A stretch of DNA of 64,000 bases from an uncultured Thermoanaerobaculia bacterium (GTDB lineage: Bacteria; Acidobacteriota; Thermoanaerobaculia; Multivoradales; Multivoraceae). The notes below the pieces were generated by a model that saw nothing but the letters and a program-made list of their open reading frames with translations, was not told where the DNA came from and ran no database searches. The DNA is taken from contig OX638294.1 in assembly GCA_951812325.1 (NCBI GenBank), positions 3,758,859 through 3,822,858 on the forward strand. Direction: 5' to 3'. Position numbers and translations under genes: made by a program. Numbering within the stretch: position 1 is the stretch's first letter; each line of letters begins with the position of its first letter. Positions 48,255-57,495 of the stretch are shown in pieces.

Positions 48255-50666
48255 GTGCCGCGTGCGCCCGGTGCTCCGGATGACCGCTCGCTCGAGCCCT
48301 ATCTCGAGTCGCTGCGCGCGCTGCACGAACGGCTCGACGAGGGGCTCTCGTTCAGCGGCAACGAGCGGAACTGCGTCTTCCTGAATCCCGGCAGAGCCGG
48401 CGGCGCCTTCGCCAACGCCTCGGCGGTCAGCGGCCTGGACTTCCCGGACGACGGCCGCGGCGTCGCACTCCTCGACCTCGAGGGCGACGGCGACCTGGAT
48501 CTCGCGATCAGCAATCGGACGGCGCCGAGGCTGCGCCTGATGCGCAACGAACTGCCGGCGGGGAGACGCTTCGTCGCCCTGCATCTGGAGGGCGACGGCG
48601 TCGGCACGAACCGGGATGCGGTCGGCGCGCGGGTGGAGCTCGAGACGACGGACGGCATCCTGCGGCGATCGGTGCGCGCCGGCGAGGGTTTCCTTTCGCA
48701 GTCGAGCCGCTGGCTCCACTTCGGCCTTGGCGACGGCGAGATTTCAGGTCCGGCGAGGGTTCGCTGGCCCGGCGGCGGGCGCGAGGCGTTCGCCGGCGTC
48801 GAGGCCGGTGGCCGCTACCGGATCGTCCAGGGCCGCGGCCGGGCGGCGCCTGCGCCGGCGGCGACTCGCGGCAGAAGGCTCGAGCCGGGCGATCAGCAGC
48901 CGCCCGCGCCGAGCACGGGTTCGCGGGTCGTGCTGGCGCCGCGACCACCGGCGCCGTCGTTCACCTTGCGTCCGTTCGGCGACGACGAAGCTCTTCCCGT
49001 TCTGACCGGACACGGCCGTCCCGTGCTCCTCAACATCTGGGCGAGCTGGTGCGTTCCCTGCCGAGCCGAGTTGAGCGATCTGACCGAGGAGGAAGCGGCG
49101 CTGCGTGCCGCCGGGCTGGAGATCGCGGCGCTCTCGACCGACGGGATGGGCGAGGTGGCGACGACGACCGAGGAAGCGGCGCGCAAGTTCATGGGCGAGG
49201 TCGGTTTCCCGTTCCTGAACGGGATGGCGACGGAGGAGACGCTCGACAAGGTCGAGATCGTCAAGCGCTCCCTCTTCGACCGGCGCTTTCCGCTGTCGCT
49301 GCCGTTCTCCATGCTGATCGACCGCGAAGGCAGGGTGGCCGCGCTCTACCGCGGCGGCGTGACCGCGGCGGACCTGCTGGCGGACCTGGAACTGCTCGAA
49401 TCGCCGCCTTCCGCGCTGCGCGCGGCGTCGGCGCCCTTGCCCGGCCGCTGGTTCACCGAGCCGCCGGTGGAGGTGTCGCTCGCGAGCTACGCGCGCTGGT
49501 TCGAGGACAGCTTCCCCGCCGAATCCGCGTCCCTGCTGCGGCGGTCCGTCGAGGTCGAGCGGGCGCGACTCGGCGCCGGCGCCGAGTTCGAGCGGCGCGG
49601 CGCCCGGGACCGGCTGTTCAAATCGCTCCAGCGTCTGGCGGTGATCGAGAGCCGTCGCGGCGAGCACCAGGCCGCGGTGGGCCACGCGCGCGCCGCCCTG
49701 GACCTCGAACCGGACGATCCAGGCGCGCGGGTGGCATACGAGAACGCCCTGGTCGACGCCGGCGATATCGACCAGGTGCGCGGCGACGTGGAGGCCGCGC
49801 TCGCCGCGAACCCGGACAACGTCGCCGCCCGCGTGCGGCTGGCCGAACTCCTGGACAGCGAGGGGCAAACGGAAGCCGCGGCCGGGGAACTCCGCCGGGC
49901 CGTGGAGCAGAGCCCCGACGATGTGGATCTCAGATACCTGTACGGCCAGTTGCTTGGCAAGCTGAACCGGCTGCCGGAAGCGATGGAGCAATTCGCGGCG
50001 GTTGTCGACCGTGACCCGCGGCACGTCGAGGCGCACCGGATCCTGGCCGTCGCGGCGGTTCGCAGCGGCTACCTGGAACCCGCCGCCGCGCACTACCGGG
50101 CCGTTCTTGCGGTCGAGCCACGGGACGTCGACGCCCTGTACGGCGCCGCCCAGGTTGCCGCCGGCCGGGGTCGTCTGGACCCAGCGGTCGAGGGCTATCG
50201 CTCGGTCCTTGAGCACGCCCCGAATCACGCCGCGGCCCGCCACGCACTCGGGCTTGCACTGCTCCAGAGTGGCCCGGCCACCGCCGCGGAGGGCGCCGAG
50301 CAACTCCGGCGCGCCTACGTCGAGGACGAGCGTCTGCTTGCCCGGGGCAACGAAATCGCGTGGCGCCTGGCGACCCACGGCGACGCCGCGCGCAGGGACG
50401 GCCAGCTGGCGTTGGTCATCGCGCTCGAACTGAACGGCGTCGCCGGCGCCGCCGAGCCGGCCCTGCTCGAGACGCTGGCGGCCGCTTACGCCGAAACCGG
50501 TGACTACGAGGCTGCGATCCGGACCGTCGAAAGCGCCTTGGAGATCCTGCGCGGCGGCACGGGACAGCAGCACGCGGCGCCCGCTGATCGGGAGCGGCTG
50601 CTCGAACTGCTGAATCGGCGGCTGGAGCAGTACCGGCAGGGCGTTCCCGTGCGATCCGGGCGCTGA
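48255..50666 (+). CDS. ASPIC/UnbV - TlpA thioredoxin - TPR protein, 3' part of the split gene
   Basis: It is in the same frame as 46404-48233; the first alternative start after the TGA is GTG 48255, but homology begins at codon 48234. Domains: the end of the FG-GAP propeller (LDLEGDGDLDLAISN), then the ASPIC/UnbV domain (to about 48840). A TlpA/AhpC thioredoxin domain follows, with LLNIWASWCVPCRAEL (CxxC) at about 49035-49070. At least six TPR units run from about 49630 to 50600. Without the 5' part it lacks a signal peptide and propeller, so it is probably non-functional unless the TGA is read through. Confidence 0.8.
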   Translation: MPRAPGAPDDRSLEPYLESLRALHERLDEGLSFSGNERNCVFLNPGRAGGAFANASAVSGLDFPDDGRGVALLDLEGDGDLDLAISNRTAPRLRLMRNELPAGRRFVALHLEGDGVGTNRDAVGARVELETTDGILRRSVRAGEGFLSQSSRWLHFGLGDGEISGPARVRWPGGGREAFAGVEAGGRYRIVQGRGRAAPAPAATRGRRLEPGDQQPPAPSTGSRVVLAPRPPAPSFTLRPFGDDEALPVLTGHGRPVLLNIWASWCVPCRAELSDLTEEEAALRAAGLEIAALSTDGMGEVATTTEEAARKFMGEVGFPFLNGMATEETLDKVEIVKRSLFDRRFPLSLPFSMLIDREGRVAALYRGGVTAADLLADLELLESPPSALRAASAPLPGRWFTEPPVEVSLASYARWFEDSFPAESASLLRRSVEVERARLGAGAEFERRGARDRLFKSLQRLAVIESRRGEHQAAVGHARAALDLEPDDPGARVAYENALVDAGDIDQVRGDVEAALAANPDNVAARVRLAELLDSEGQTEAAAGELRRAVEQSPDDVDLRYLYGQLLGKLNRLPEAMEQFAAVVDRDPRHVEAHRILAVAAVRSGYLEPAAAHYRAVLAVEPRDVDALYGAAQVAAGRGRLDPAVEGYRSVLEHAPNHAAARHALGLALLQSGPATAAEGAEQLRRAYVEDERLLARGNEIAWRLATHGDAARRDGQLALVIALELNGVAGAAEPALLETLAAAYAETGDYEAAIRTVESALEILRGGTGQQHAAPADRERLLELLNRRLEQYRQGVPVRSGR

Positions 50667-50902
50667 CGCGAGGTCCCGGTCCCGAACGCCAAGCGCCGCC
50701 TCCGGTTACCCGGAGACGGCGCTGAGAGCCGAGAGGCGTGAACCCCCGTTGTCATGCGTTGGATGTGTCTAGTCCAGATCCGAAGCTCCAGACTAGAGCA
50801 GCACGAGAAAGACAACCGAGACAAACAGCCCGCTTGCCGCGATCAGCACGGCAGCACCGAGACGCGACACTCCGAATCGCCTTGGTTCTTCGTAGCGATC
50901 CT
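50667..50902. other. intergenic, hairpin after the ASPIC gene
   Basis: A GCCGCCTCCGG-TTAC-CCGGAGACGGC hairpin near 50696-50722 may act as a terminator, although no T-run follows. The rest shows nothing recognisable. Confidence 0.4.
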
Positions 50903-51055
50903 TTAGAGCTTCCAGCATCCGCCATCAACCCACTGATAGACGCCGACTACGCCTGCGAACGCGGCAATGGCAGAAGCCCTCGCCTGTTTGTCCGGGAAGC
51001 GATGGTCGTAACGGTAGACGAGGACGTTCGGGTCAATCAGTACGCGAGCGGCCAC
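50903..51055 (-). pseudogene. N-terminal remnant of a second PIN-domain toxin
   Basis: A 50-codon GTG-started frame reads VLIDPNVLVYRYDHRFPDKQARA, the first strand and helix of a PIN toxin (usually DTNVLVYA). It then degenerates (GVYQWVDGGCWKL) and stops. A full toxin needs about 130 residues. It partly overlaps the tail of the intact VapC gene. Confidence 0.6.
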
Positions 51056-51560
51056 GTTCGTAGAGTTCCTCCCGTGTCCACCCTCGGCTGCCCGGGCCGC
51101 GCGTTCGCCACCGGGCCTGGCGCTTCTCCTGCCGAGCCGTTGCGCTGGCGCTACGGAGGTCGAAGGGGTTCAGCACCGGCACGCCCACCGGCTCGAAGTG
51201 CCGCACATTGCGGGTGACGACCGTCAAGCCGTGCCTGAGCGCGGTGGCGGCGATGAAGAGGTCGGCGCCGCCATGACCGACGGCGTGCGACATCGTCCCC
51301 CAGCGCCGGGCCGCCGCGAGGTCGAGCGGGAGGATCCGGTCGCCGTAGAGACTGAGCACGCGCTCGAGCCACCCTTCGAGTGCGCTAGCGAAAGACGGGT
51401 CGCGCCGCCTCGCCTTGGCGATACCGCGCTCGATCTCTCCGACCGAGACCACGCTCAGATGAAGGTCCTCGTTTCTCTGTGCCGACACCCATCGTGTGAC
51501 GGAAACGTGCCGTTCCGGTCGGCGCAAAGCGGACAGCACGTCGGTGTCGACCAGATACAT
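51033..51560 (-). CDS. PIN-domain toxin, VapC/FitB-like
   Basis: 175 residues. PIN acidic residues are present: LVDTDVLSALR (Asp5, Asp7), VSVGEIERG (Glu) and HGGADLFIAATA (Asp), followed by VTRNVRHF. It is a predicted Mg-dependent RNase. The last ~38 residues (ASATARQEKRQARWRTRG onward) extend beyond the normal end and read into the neighbouring remnant; the original stop was probably lost. Its ATG overlaps the antitoxin stop (ATGA). Confidence 0.88.
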   Translation of the reverse strand: MYLVDTDVLSALRRPERHVSVTRWVSAQRNEDLHLSVVSVGEIERGIAKARRRDPSFASALEGWLERVLSLYGDRILPLDLAAARRWGTMSHAVGHGGADLFIAATALRHGLTVVTRNVRHFEPVGVPVLNPFDLRSASATARQEKRQARWRTRGPGSRGWTREELYERGRSRTD

Positions 51561-51814
51561 CAGAAGTCCACGTCGCGCGGTTCAAGCGGCAATCGTTCGA
51601 ACTCGCCGCCGTCCTGGGGCATGGCGAGCAGTAGTTCGGCGAAGGTCGGCGCAGTTGCCTTCTCCAGGTGGCGGAGTCGCTCGTACTCCTCGTCCGCGAG
51701 CACGACGACCGCCGGCTTGCCGCGTCGGGTCACGCGTTGGGGTTCGCCTGCCAGCGCGGCAGCCACGACGGCGCTGAATCGATTCTTCGCGTCTTGCAGG
51801 GGCCATTCGGGCAT
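51560..51814 (-). CDS. Phd/YefM-family antitoxin
   Basis: 84 residues: WPLQDAKNRFSAVVAAAL and PQRVTRRGKPAVVVLADEEYERL are typical of Phd/YefM antitoxins. It lies upstream of and overlaps the PIN toxin gene by 3 bp, the usual antitoxin-first order with autoregulation by the complex. The open frame extends over 2 kb upstream through dnaE2 as an artefact; the ATG at 51814 is the real start. Confidence 0.88.
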   Translation of the reverse strand: MPEWPLQDAKNRFSAVVAAALAGEPQRVTRRGKPAVVVLADEEYERLRHLEKATAPTFAELLLAMPQDGGEFERLPLEPRDVDF

Positions 51815-52062
51815 GGTTGGCGTCCTCTCTCTGGTGCTGGCCAGATGGTCTGTCCAGATTGTTCTTCTGGCCGAAGTGCTTGTCAAGTGCCGGGCGCTAT
51901 TCGATGGTGTCCACGGGCGGCCAAGGCGAGGGCGGTCCCGCGTCACCGAGAATCGTGGCCGGGATCCGCTCCAGGGCGGTCGAGCGCCGGGCGGCAGTAC
52001 TCCGTCGGGTGGGGTCCGGTGGTGAGCGAGTGTCCGAAGGCAAGGGACTCGGCCGCTCCGAA
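51815..52062. other. spacer with scrambled dnaE2 pieces
   Basis: Contains the chimeric dnaE2-derived segment at 51951-52030. The A/T-richer stretch 51840-51900 probably carries the antitoxin promoter (on the minus strand), but I cannot fix the boxes. Confidence 0.5.
51951..52030 (-). repeat. chimeric duplication of two dnaE2 segments
   Basis: 51951-51975 copies the dnaE2 3' end (compare 52071-52096, TCGTGG--GGGATCCGCTCCA). Without a gap, 51974-52030 copies an internal part (compare 52381-52436, GTACTCC-TCGGGTGGGGTCC). The two sources are about 300 bp apart in dnaE2 and are joined here. Confidence 0.8.
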
Positions 52063-55000
52063 CTACCGGAAGTCGTGGCTCGGGATCCGCTCCAGGCGGT
52101 CGATCGGCCAGAACTTGTCCGCCTTGACGGATAGCGAGCCGTCCTTCTTCTGCAGCACGCCTTCGACGATCAGGCCGGAGGAGGAGACGATCACCCGCCG
52201 GTGCTTCTTGAGTTGGTCCGGCATGACGACGGCCTGGCTCATCCCGGTCTCGTCTTCCAGGGTCAGGAACAGCAGGCCGCGGGCGGTGCCGGGGCGCTGG
52301 CGGACGATCACGGAGCCGGCGGTGCGCACGCGTCGCCCGGCGGGCTTGTCTGGAAGCGCCGCGGCGGACACGACGCGGCGGCGGTCGAGCGCCCGGCGGT
52401 AGTACTCCATCGGGTGGGGTCCGGTGGTGATCGAGGCTACGGCGAAATCGGCGGCGGTCTCCTCCATCGGCGTCATCTCGTCGAGCGGCGAGGAGGTGGC
52501 GGTCGAGAGATCGGCGAACAAGGGACCCTTCGGCTTCTCGACCTGGGCCGCCTGCCATAGCGCGGCGCGCCGGCCCAGGCCGGACGAACCCGACGATCTG
52601 CCGCCCGGCGCCGACGTTGTCTTCTCCTCCGGGCTCTCGTGCCTTCGGCCGCGTCGAGGACGGTACGGGCCGCGTGGTCGGGGGTTGTTGCGGGAGAATC
52701 CGAGGGCTCGCTGTTCCGCCCGTTGATCCCTGCTTCGCTCGGCATCGCCGACCGGGGGATGAACCCGGCATTGGCCGGGGGGGCGACGGACACGATCGGA
52801 TGGAGCTTCGCCGAGTGCCGACAACGCGCCGATGGACGCCAGCGCCACGAGTTCGTTCCGGCGCAGGCGGCAGCGCTCGGCCAGGTCCTCGATGCTCACG
52901 AACCGCCTCGCCGCCTGCTCGGCCTCGATCCGCTCCGCCGCCTCGCGCCGCATTCCCTTGACGTAGCGCATCCCGAGCCGGATCGCGCCCGGCGGGGGCG
53001 GTTCGCCGGGCCGCTCCGGCTCGCCGGCGTCGACCGGCCGGTCCTGCCAGCGGCACCTCAACCCCGACTCGTTCACGTCGATCGGCAGCACGACACTCCC
53101 GGCGCGCTGTGCCTCGCGGACCAGGGTCGCCGGGTGGTAGAAGCCCATCGGCCAGGCGTTCAGGAGCGACAGGAAGAAGGCGGTCGGGTGATGGCGCTTG
53201 AGAAAGGCGCTGGCGTAGGCGATCAAAGCGAAGCTGGCCGAGTGCGACTCGGGGAAGCCGTAGAGCGCGAATGACGTGATCGCCTTGACGATCTGCTCCT
53301 GGGCTTCGCCCGTGATGCCGCGTTCGTTCATCCCCGAGCGCAGCCGCTGCTCGATCTCCTGCATGCGCTCGACGGAACGCTTGAAGCCCATCGCCCGCCG
53401 CAGGTCCTCCGCCTCGCCGCCGGAGAAACCGGCCGCGACCATCGCGACCTTCAGGATCTGCTCCTGGAAGATCGGCACGCCGAGGGTGCGCCGCAGGATC
53501 GGTTCGAGCAGCGGATGGGGGTAGGTGATCTCCTCGCGGCCGACCCGGCGCTCGAAGAAGGGGTGGGCCATGCGGCCGACGATCGGCCCGGGACGGATGA
53601 TCGCGATCTGGATCACCAGGTCGTAGAACTTGTACGGCTTGTGGCGCGGCAGGGACGCCATCTGCGCCCGACTCTCGATCTGGAAGACCCCGACCGTGTC
53701 GGCGCGGCGGATCATCTCGTAGGTTGCCGGGTCGTCGGGTGGCAGGTGGGCGAGATCGACCTCCTTGCCCTCGTGACGGCGGATCAGGGGCACCGCCTCC
53801 TCCAGCGCGTTCAGCATGCCGAGGCCGAGCAGGTCGACCTTGATCAGCCCCAGGTCGGCGCAGTCGTCCTTGTCCCACTGGACGATCACCCGGTTCTCCA
53901 TCGCCGCCGGTTCGAGCGGCACGATCTCGTCCAACCGGCCGGCGCAGAGCACCATGCCGCCCGAGTGCTGGCCCAGGTGGCGGGGGTGGTTCCGGAGCTG
54001 CCGCCACAGGCGGACGAAGATCCGGATGCGCCGGTCGCGGGGGTCGAACCCGAGTTCGGTGAGTTCCTCGTCCATCTGCAAGCTGTCGCCGCGGGAGAAG
54101 TCGCCGTGTCCCGGGGCGGAATGCCAGTGGCCGAGGCCCTTGGCCAGCCGGTCGACCTGGGACTTCGAGCACCCCAGCGCCTTGGCCGCCTCGCGCGCGG
54201 CCATCCGGTCGCGGTAGGTGATCACGTTCGCGGTCATCGCCGCGCCGTGCCGGCCGTAGCGCCGGTAGACGTACTGGATCACCTTCTCGCGCTGGTCGCC
54301 GGACGGCAGGTCAAGGTCGATGTCCGGCCATTCGCCGCGTTCCTCGGACAGGAAGCGCTCGAACAGGAGGTCCATCTTGACCGGGTCGATCGCGGTGATC
54401 GACAGGGCGTAGCAGACGGCGGAGTTGGCGGCCGAGCCGCGGCCCTGAGCGAGGATCCGTTGCTCCTTGCAGAAGCGGACGATGTCCTGGACGATCAGGA
54501 AGTAGCCGGCCAGATCGAGCTTCCCGATCAGCGCGAGTTCCTTCTCGAGTTGCGCCCCGGCCCTGGCGGTCAGCGGCCGGAAGCGTTCCCGCGCCCCCCG
54601 CCAGGTCAGTTCGCGCAAGCGGGAGATCGGCGTTTCGCCCCTGGGCACGGGGCAGTCCGGGAAGCGGTAGCCGAGGTCGGCGAGGGTGAAGTCGAGCTCG
54701 GCGGCCAGTTCGTGCGCCGCATGGACGGCCCGCGGCAGATCGGCGAACAGCCGGTGCATCTCCCTGGGCGCCCTCAGTCGACGCTGGCGTTCGCGGGCGA
54801 GGCGGGCGCCGGCGTCGTCGACCGTCACGTGGTGCCGGATCGCGGTCATCAGGTCAAAGAGGGGCTTGTCGCGAGCGGCGGCGTAGCGCACGCCGCCGGT
54901 GGCGACGACCGGCAGCCGGAGCCTGTCCGCCAGCCGGACCAGGGCCTGATTGCGGTGCTCCTCGGCGCGGATGCCGTGCCTCGAGATCTCCACGTGCAGG

Positions 55001-55737
55001 CGGCCGGGGAAGACGGCGTGCAGACGTTCGAGTTGCCGGCGGGCCGCATCCAGCCCCTCCCGGGCCAGCGCCCGTCCTACCGGATCGGCTTCGGAACCGG
55101 CCAGGCAGTGGAGCCCCGTCGCGTGCTCCTCGAGCAGCGTCCAGTCGATCTTTGCCTCGCCCTTGGGGTGGCTGAGCGCGCCGGCGGTCAGCAGTCGGCA
55201 GAGGTTGCGGTAGCCCTGCCGGCTTCCCACCAGCAGGTTGACCCGGGTCTCCTCGTCGTCCAGGGCCGGCCGCTCCCTGCGCTGCCGCGAGACCGCGGAC
55301 GCCTGCGGCCGGTCGATGACCGCCTCGGCGCCGACCAGGGCCCGAATCCCCGCTTCCCGCGCCGCCTTGTAGAAGCGCGGCGCGCCGGAGACGCCGTTCC
55401 GGTCGAGCAGGGCGACCGACGGCAACCCCAGCGCCGCCGCCCGCGCCACCAGGTCCTCGGGCTGCGACGAGCCGCGCAGGAAGGAGAACGACGACGCGGC
55501 GTGGAGTTCGGCGTAGGGCGGGGACGGTCCGCGGCGCTTCCGCGGAGTCCGGAACCGGCGCCGGCGGAGTTGCTCCTTGACCGCGCCCGGCGCGGCGTAG
55601 CCGGGGTTCGGTTCGCCCCGGGCGTCGAGCAGGTCGTTGCCGCCGCGTTTGCCGTGGTCGCTGCCCTTGCGCATCGAGCCGGACAGCCCCATGTTGCGAG
55701 CCGGGACGTCGACCTTGGGCGGCACTTTGCGAGCCAT
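52063..55737 (-). CDS. dnaE2: error-prone DNA polymerase III alpha subunit DnaE2 (ImuC)
   Basis: 1224 residues; typical DnaE2 is 1030-1100. The PHP domain starts YAELHAASSFSFLRGSSQPEDLV. The polymerase core has GRGSAANSAVCYAL and EWPDIDLDLPSGDQREKVIQY with the catalytic aspartates, then FQIESRAQMASLPRHKP. A helix-hairpin-helix and an OB-fold (VRTAGSVIVRQRPGTARG) form the C-terminus. About 80 extra Arg/Pro/Ser-rich residues lie between ASIGALSALG and GLGRRAALWQA, where the family has a short loop. It is part of the SOS-mutagenesis ImuA-ImuB-DnaE2 system; imuB lies about 8 kb upstream at the window edge. Confidence 0.93.
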   Translation of the reverse strand: MARKVPPKVDVPARNMGLSGSMRKGSDHGKRGGNDLLDARGEPNPGYAAPGAVKEQLRRRRFRTPRKRRGPSPPYAELHAASSFSFLRGSSQPEDLVARAAALGLPSVALLDRNGVSGAPRFYKAAREAGIRALVGAEAVIDRPQASAVSRQRRERPALDDEETRVNLLVGSRQGYRNLCRLLTAGALSHPKGEAKIDWTLLEEHATGLHCLAGSEADPVGRALAREGLDAARRQLERLHAVFPGRLHVEISRHGIRAEEHRNQALVRLADRLRLPVVATGGVRYAAARDKPLFDLMTAIRHHVTVDDAGARLARERQRRLRAPREMHRLFADLPRAVHAAHELAAELDFTLADLGYRFPDCPVPRGETPISRLRELTWRGARERFRPLTARAGAQLEKELALIGKLDLAGYFLIVQDIVRFCKEQRILAQGRGSAANSAVCYALSITAIDPVKMDLLFERFLSEERGEWPDIDLDLPSGDQREKVIQYVYRRYGRHGAAMTANVITYRDRMAAREAAKALGCSKSQVDRLAKGLGHWHSAPGHGDFSRGDSLQMDEELTELGFDPRDRRIRIFVRLWRQLRNHPRHLGQHSGGMVLCAGRLDEIVPLEPAAMENRVIVQWDKDDCADLGLIKVDLLGLGMLNALEEAVPLIRRHEGKEVDLAHLPPDDPATYEMIRRADTVGVFQIESRAQMASLPRHKPYKFYDLVIQIAIIRPGPIVGRMAHPFFERRVGREEITYPHPLLEPILRRTLGVPIFQEQILKVAMVAAGFSGGEAEDLRRAMGFKRSVERMQEIEQRLRSGMNERGITGEAQEQIVKAITSFALYGFPESHSASFALIAYASAFLKRHHPTAFFLSLLNAWPMGFYHPATLVREAQRAGSVVLPIDVNESGLRCRWQDRPVDAGEPERPGEPPPPGAIRLGMRYVKGMRREAAERIEAEQAARRFVSIEDLAERCRLRRNELVALASIGALSALGEAPSDRVRRPPGQCRVHPPVGDAERSRDQRAEQRALGFSRNNPRPRGPYRPRRGRRHESPEEKTTSAPGGRSSGSSGLGRRAALWQAAQVEKPKGPLFADLSTATSSPLDEMTPMEETAADFAVASITTGPHPMEYYRRALDRRRVVSAAALPDKPAGRRVRTAGSVIVRQRPGTARGLLFLTLEDETGMSQAVVMPDQLKKHRRVIVSSSGLIVEGVLQKKDGSLSVKADKFWPIDRLERIPSHDFR

Positions 55738-55806
55738 CCGTCAAGCGTAAATCAGGCGGTAACGGAAGGCAAGAGATCGCCTCCTGCTTTTCTCTTCAAG
55801 GACTCT

Positions 55807-57495
55807 TCAGTTCTGGCGCCGCGGCGCCCGCAACGGCTGACGCGCCTGGTAGAGCGCCAGGCGATCGAGCCGCCGGGACGAGTTGCCGCCGGCCTCGGCC
55901 CGTTCCCGCTCCAGCGCTCGTTGCTGCCATGTCACCGCGTCGTCGAATCGCCCGGCTTCGGCCATGGCCATGGCCAGCGTTTCCAGGTGGTCGACCAGGG
56001 GCTGCTCGGAGGCGACGGATTGCGCCAGTTCAACCGCCCGGGCGCCGTCCCGCGTCGCGTCCTCGGGGCTGGTGGCGAGCAGGCGCGCCAGGAGGTGCCG
56101 CGTCGCGATGTCGGCGGGAAATCGCTGCAGCGTTTCGTCCAGCGCTCGGCGCGCCTGCGCGTAGCGTGCGGTCTGGAACAGCATGAGTCCCAGGTTGAAG
56201 CGCGCCTGCAGATCGTCCGGTGTCAGAGCGACCAGTGCCTGTAGCTGGGCGGCTGCCTCGTCCGCCCGACCGGCGCCGACCAGCACGGCGGAGAACATCC
56301 GCCTTGCTTCGATCATCCCGGGGTCCAGGGCGACGACCTGCTCGAGTTCCTCGATGGCGCCGGCCGTGTTGCCCGAAGCGGCCCGCATTTGCGCCCGTTG
56401 CAGGCGCCAGGAGAGGTTCTCGGGCACGAGGTCGGCCGCCCGTTCCAGGTGCCGGGCGCCTTCCGTGCGGCGACCCTCGCGGGCGAGGAACATCGCCAGG
56501 GCGAAGTGCGCCCCGGGATGCTCGGGGTTGAGTGCAATGGCCCGGCGGAGGTGGCGTTCGCCACGTTCGTCTTCGCCGACGACGAGCAGCGAGCCGGCGA
56601 ATCGGAAATGCGCCTCGTCGTCTGCCTCGTTCGCCTGGAGGATCTCCTCGTACAGTTCAATCGCCCGCGCGTGGTCGCCTTCCGCGGCGGCGGCGACCGC
56701 GCGGTCAAGCGGCAGCGTCACGTCCTCCTCGAGCGGCCGCAGGCGCTCGAGCAGCGGGTCGTACATCGGGATCAGGACATCCTGGTTCAGCCGCCACGCC
56801 TGGGCGGCACGGTCGGCGTCGCCCAGGGCGCGGTAGGCGAGGCCGACGTGGTGATTCGCCTCGCTGCCCTCGGGCTGGGACGAGGCAACCTCCTGGAAGA
56901 TCTGGAGCGCCTGCGCCGGGTCCCCCCGCTCGAGGGCGATGTAGCCCAGCCCGACGCGGGCGGTCGCGCTCTCGGGGTAGGCGGCGAGAGCCGCCTCGTA
57001 TGCGGCTTCCGCGGCGTCGATGTCGCGGGTCGCGACGTGGAGCTCGGCGAGACGGATCAGCGTCGGCGGGTCGTCCGGCCGGATCACGAGCGCCTGCTCT
57101 GCACTGGAGATCGCTCCCTCCAGGTCACCGATCGCAATAGCCAACAACAGCTGGAAGTAGGCCCATTGGAAGTCGGTTGGCGCCAGTTCCCGGAGTTGGT
57201 CCAGACAGGCCGCCGCCGCTTCGTGAAGTTCATGGTGCAGGTAGCGCGCGCAGAGGTCGCCGAAGGTGTTCGCCGCCACCTGCGCCTGCATGGGCTCCAG
57301 GGCATGTTCGAGGCCGTTCGCTGTGAGCGCCCGGTAGTCGCGCAGGCGTTGCGCGTCGACCGCGGGCACGGTCGACAGATCCGGTTCCGGCACTTGGCTC
57401 AGGTCGAGCGTTTCCTTGACGCGACGGATCTCCAGGAGTTCGGCGAAGTCCTGCGCGGCGACAATCGAAGACGCAGCGGACAGCGCGGCCGTCAT
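55807..57495 (-). CDS. secreted TPR-repeat protein
   Basis: 562 residues from ATG 57495. Translation may begin 14 codons earlier at TTG 57537, which gives a better signal peptide (FSLPCGALRAGLAMTAALSA). After the leader (SSIVAAQ) nearly the whole protein is TPR: PDDPPTLIRLAELHVATRD, PESATARVGLGYIALERGD, PEHPGAHFALAMFLAREGR and others, about ten units. There is no catalytic domain. It is probably a periplasmic scaffold, transcribed toward dnaE2 with a 70-bp gap. Confidence 0.8.
   Translation of the reverse strand: MTAALSAASSIVAAQDFAELLEIRRVKETLDLSQVPEPDLSTVPAVDAQRLRDYRALTANGLEHALEPMQAQVAANTFGDLCARYLHHELHEAAAACLDQLRELAPTDFQWAYFQLLLAIAIGDLEGAISSAEQALVIRPDDPPTLIRLAELHVATRDIDAAEAAYEAALAAYPESATARVGLGYIALERGDPAQALQIFQEVASSQPEGSEANHHVGLAYRALGDADRAAQAWRLNQDVLIPMYDPLLERLRPLEEDVTLPLDRAVAAAAEGDHARAIELYEEILQANEADDEAHFRFAGSLLVVGEDERGERHLRRAIALNPEHPGAHFALAMFLAREGRRTEGARHLERAADLVPENLSWRLQRAQMRAASGNTAGAIEELEQVVALDPGMIEARRMFSAVLVGAGRADEAAAQLQALVALTPDDLQARFNLGLMLFQTARYAQARRALDETLQRFPADIATRHLLARLLATSPEDATRDGARAVELAQSVASEQPLVDHLETLAMAMAEAGRFDDAVTWQQRALERERAEAGGNSSRRLDRLALYQARQPLRAPRRQN

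Noticed and set aside
53515..56244. 909-codon plus-strand frame
   Set aside because: Antisense of dnaE2 and the TPR gene, with no recognisable domains; codon-position bias supports the minus strand.
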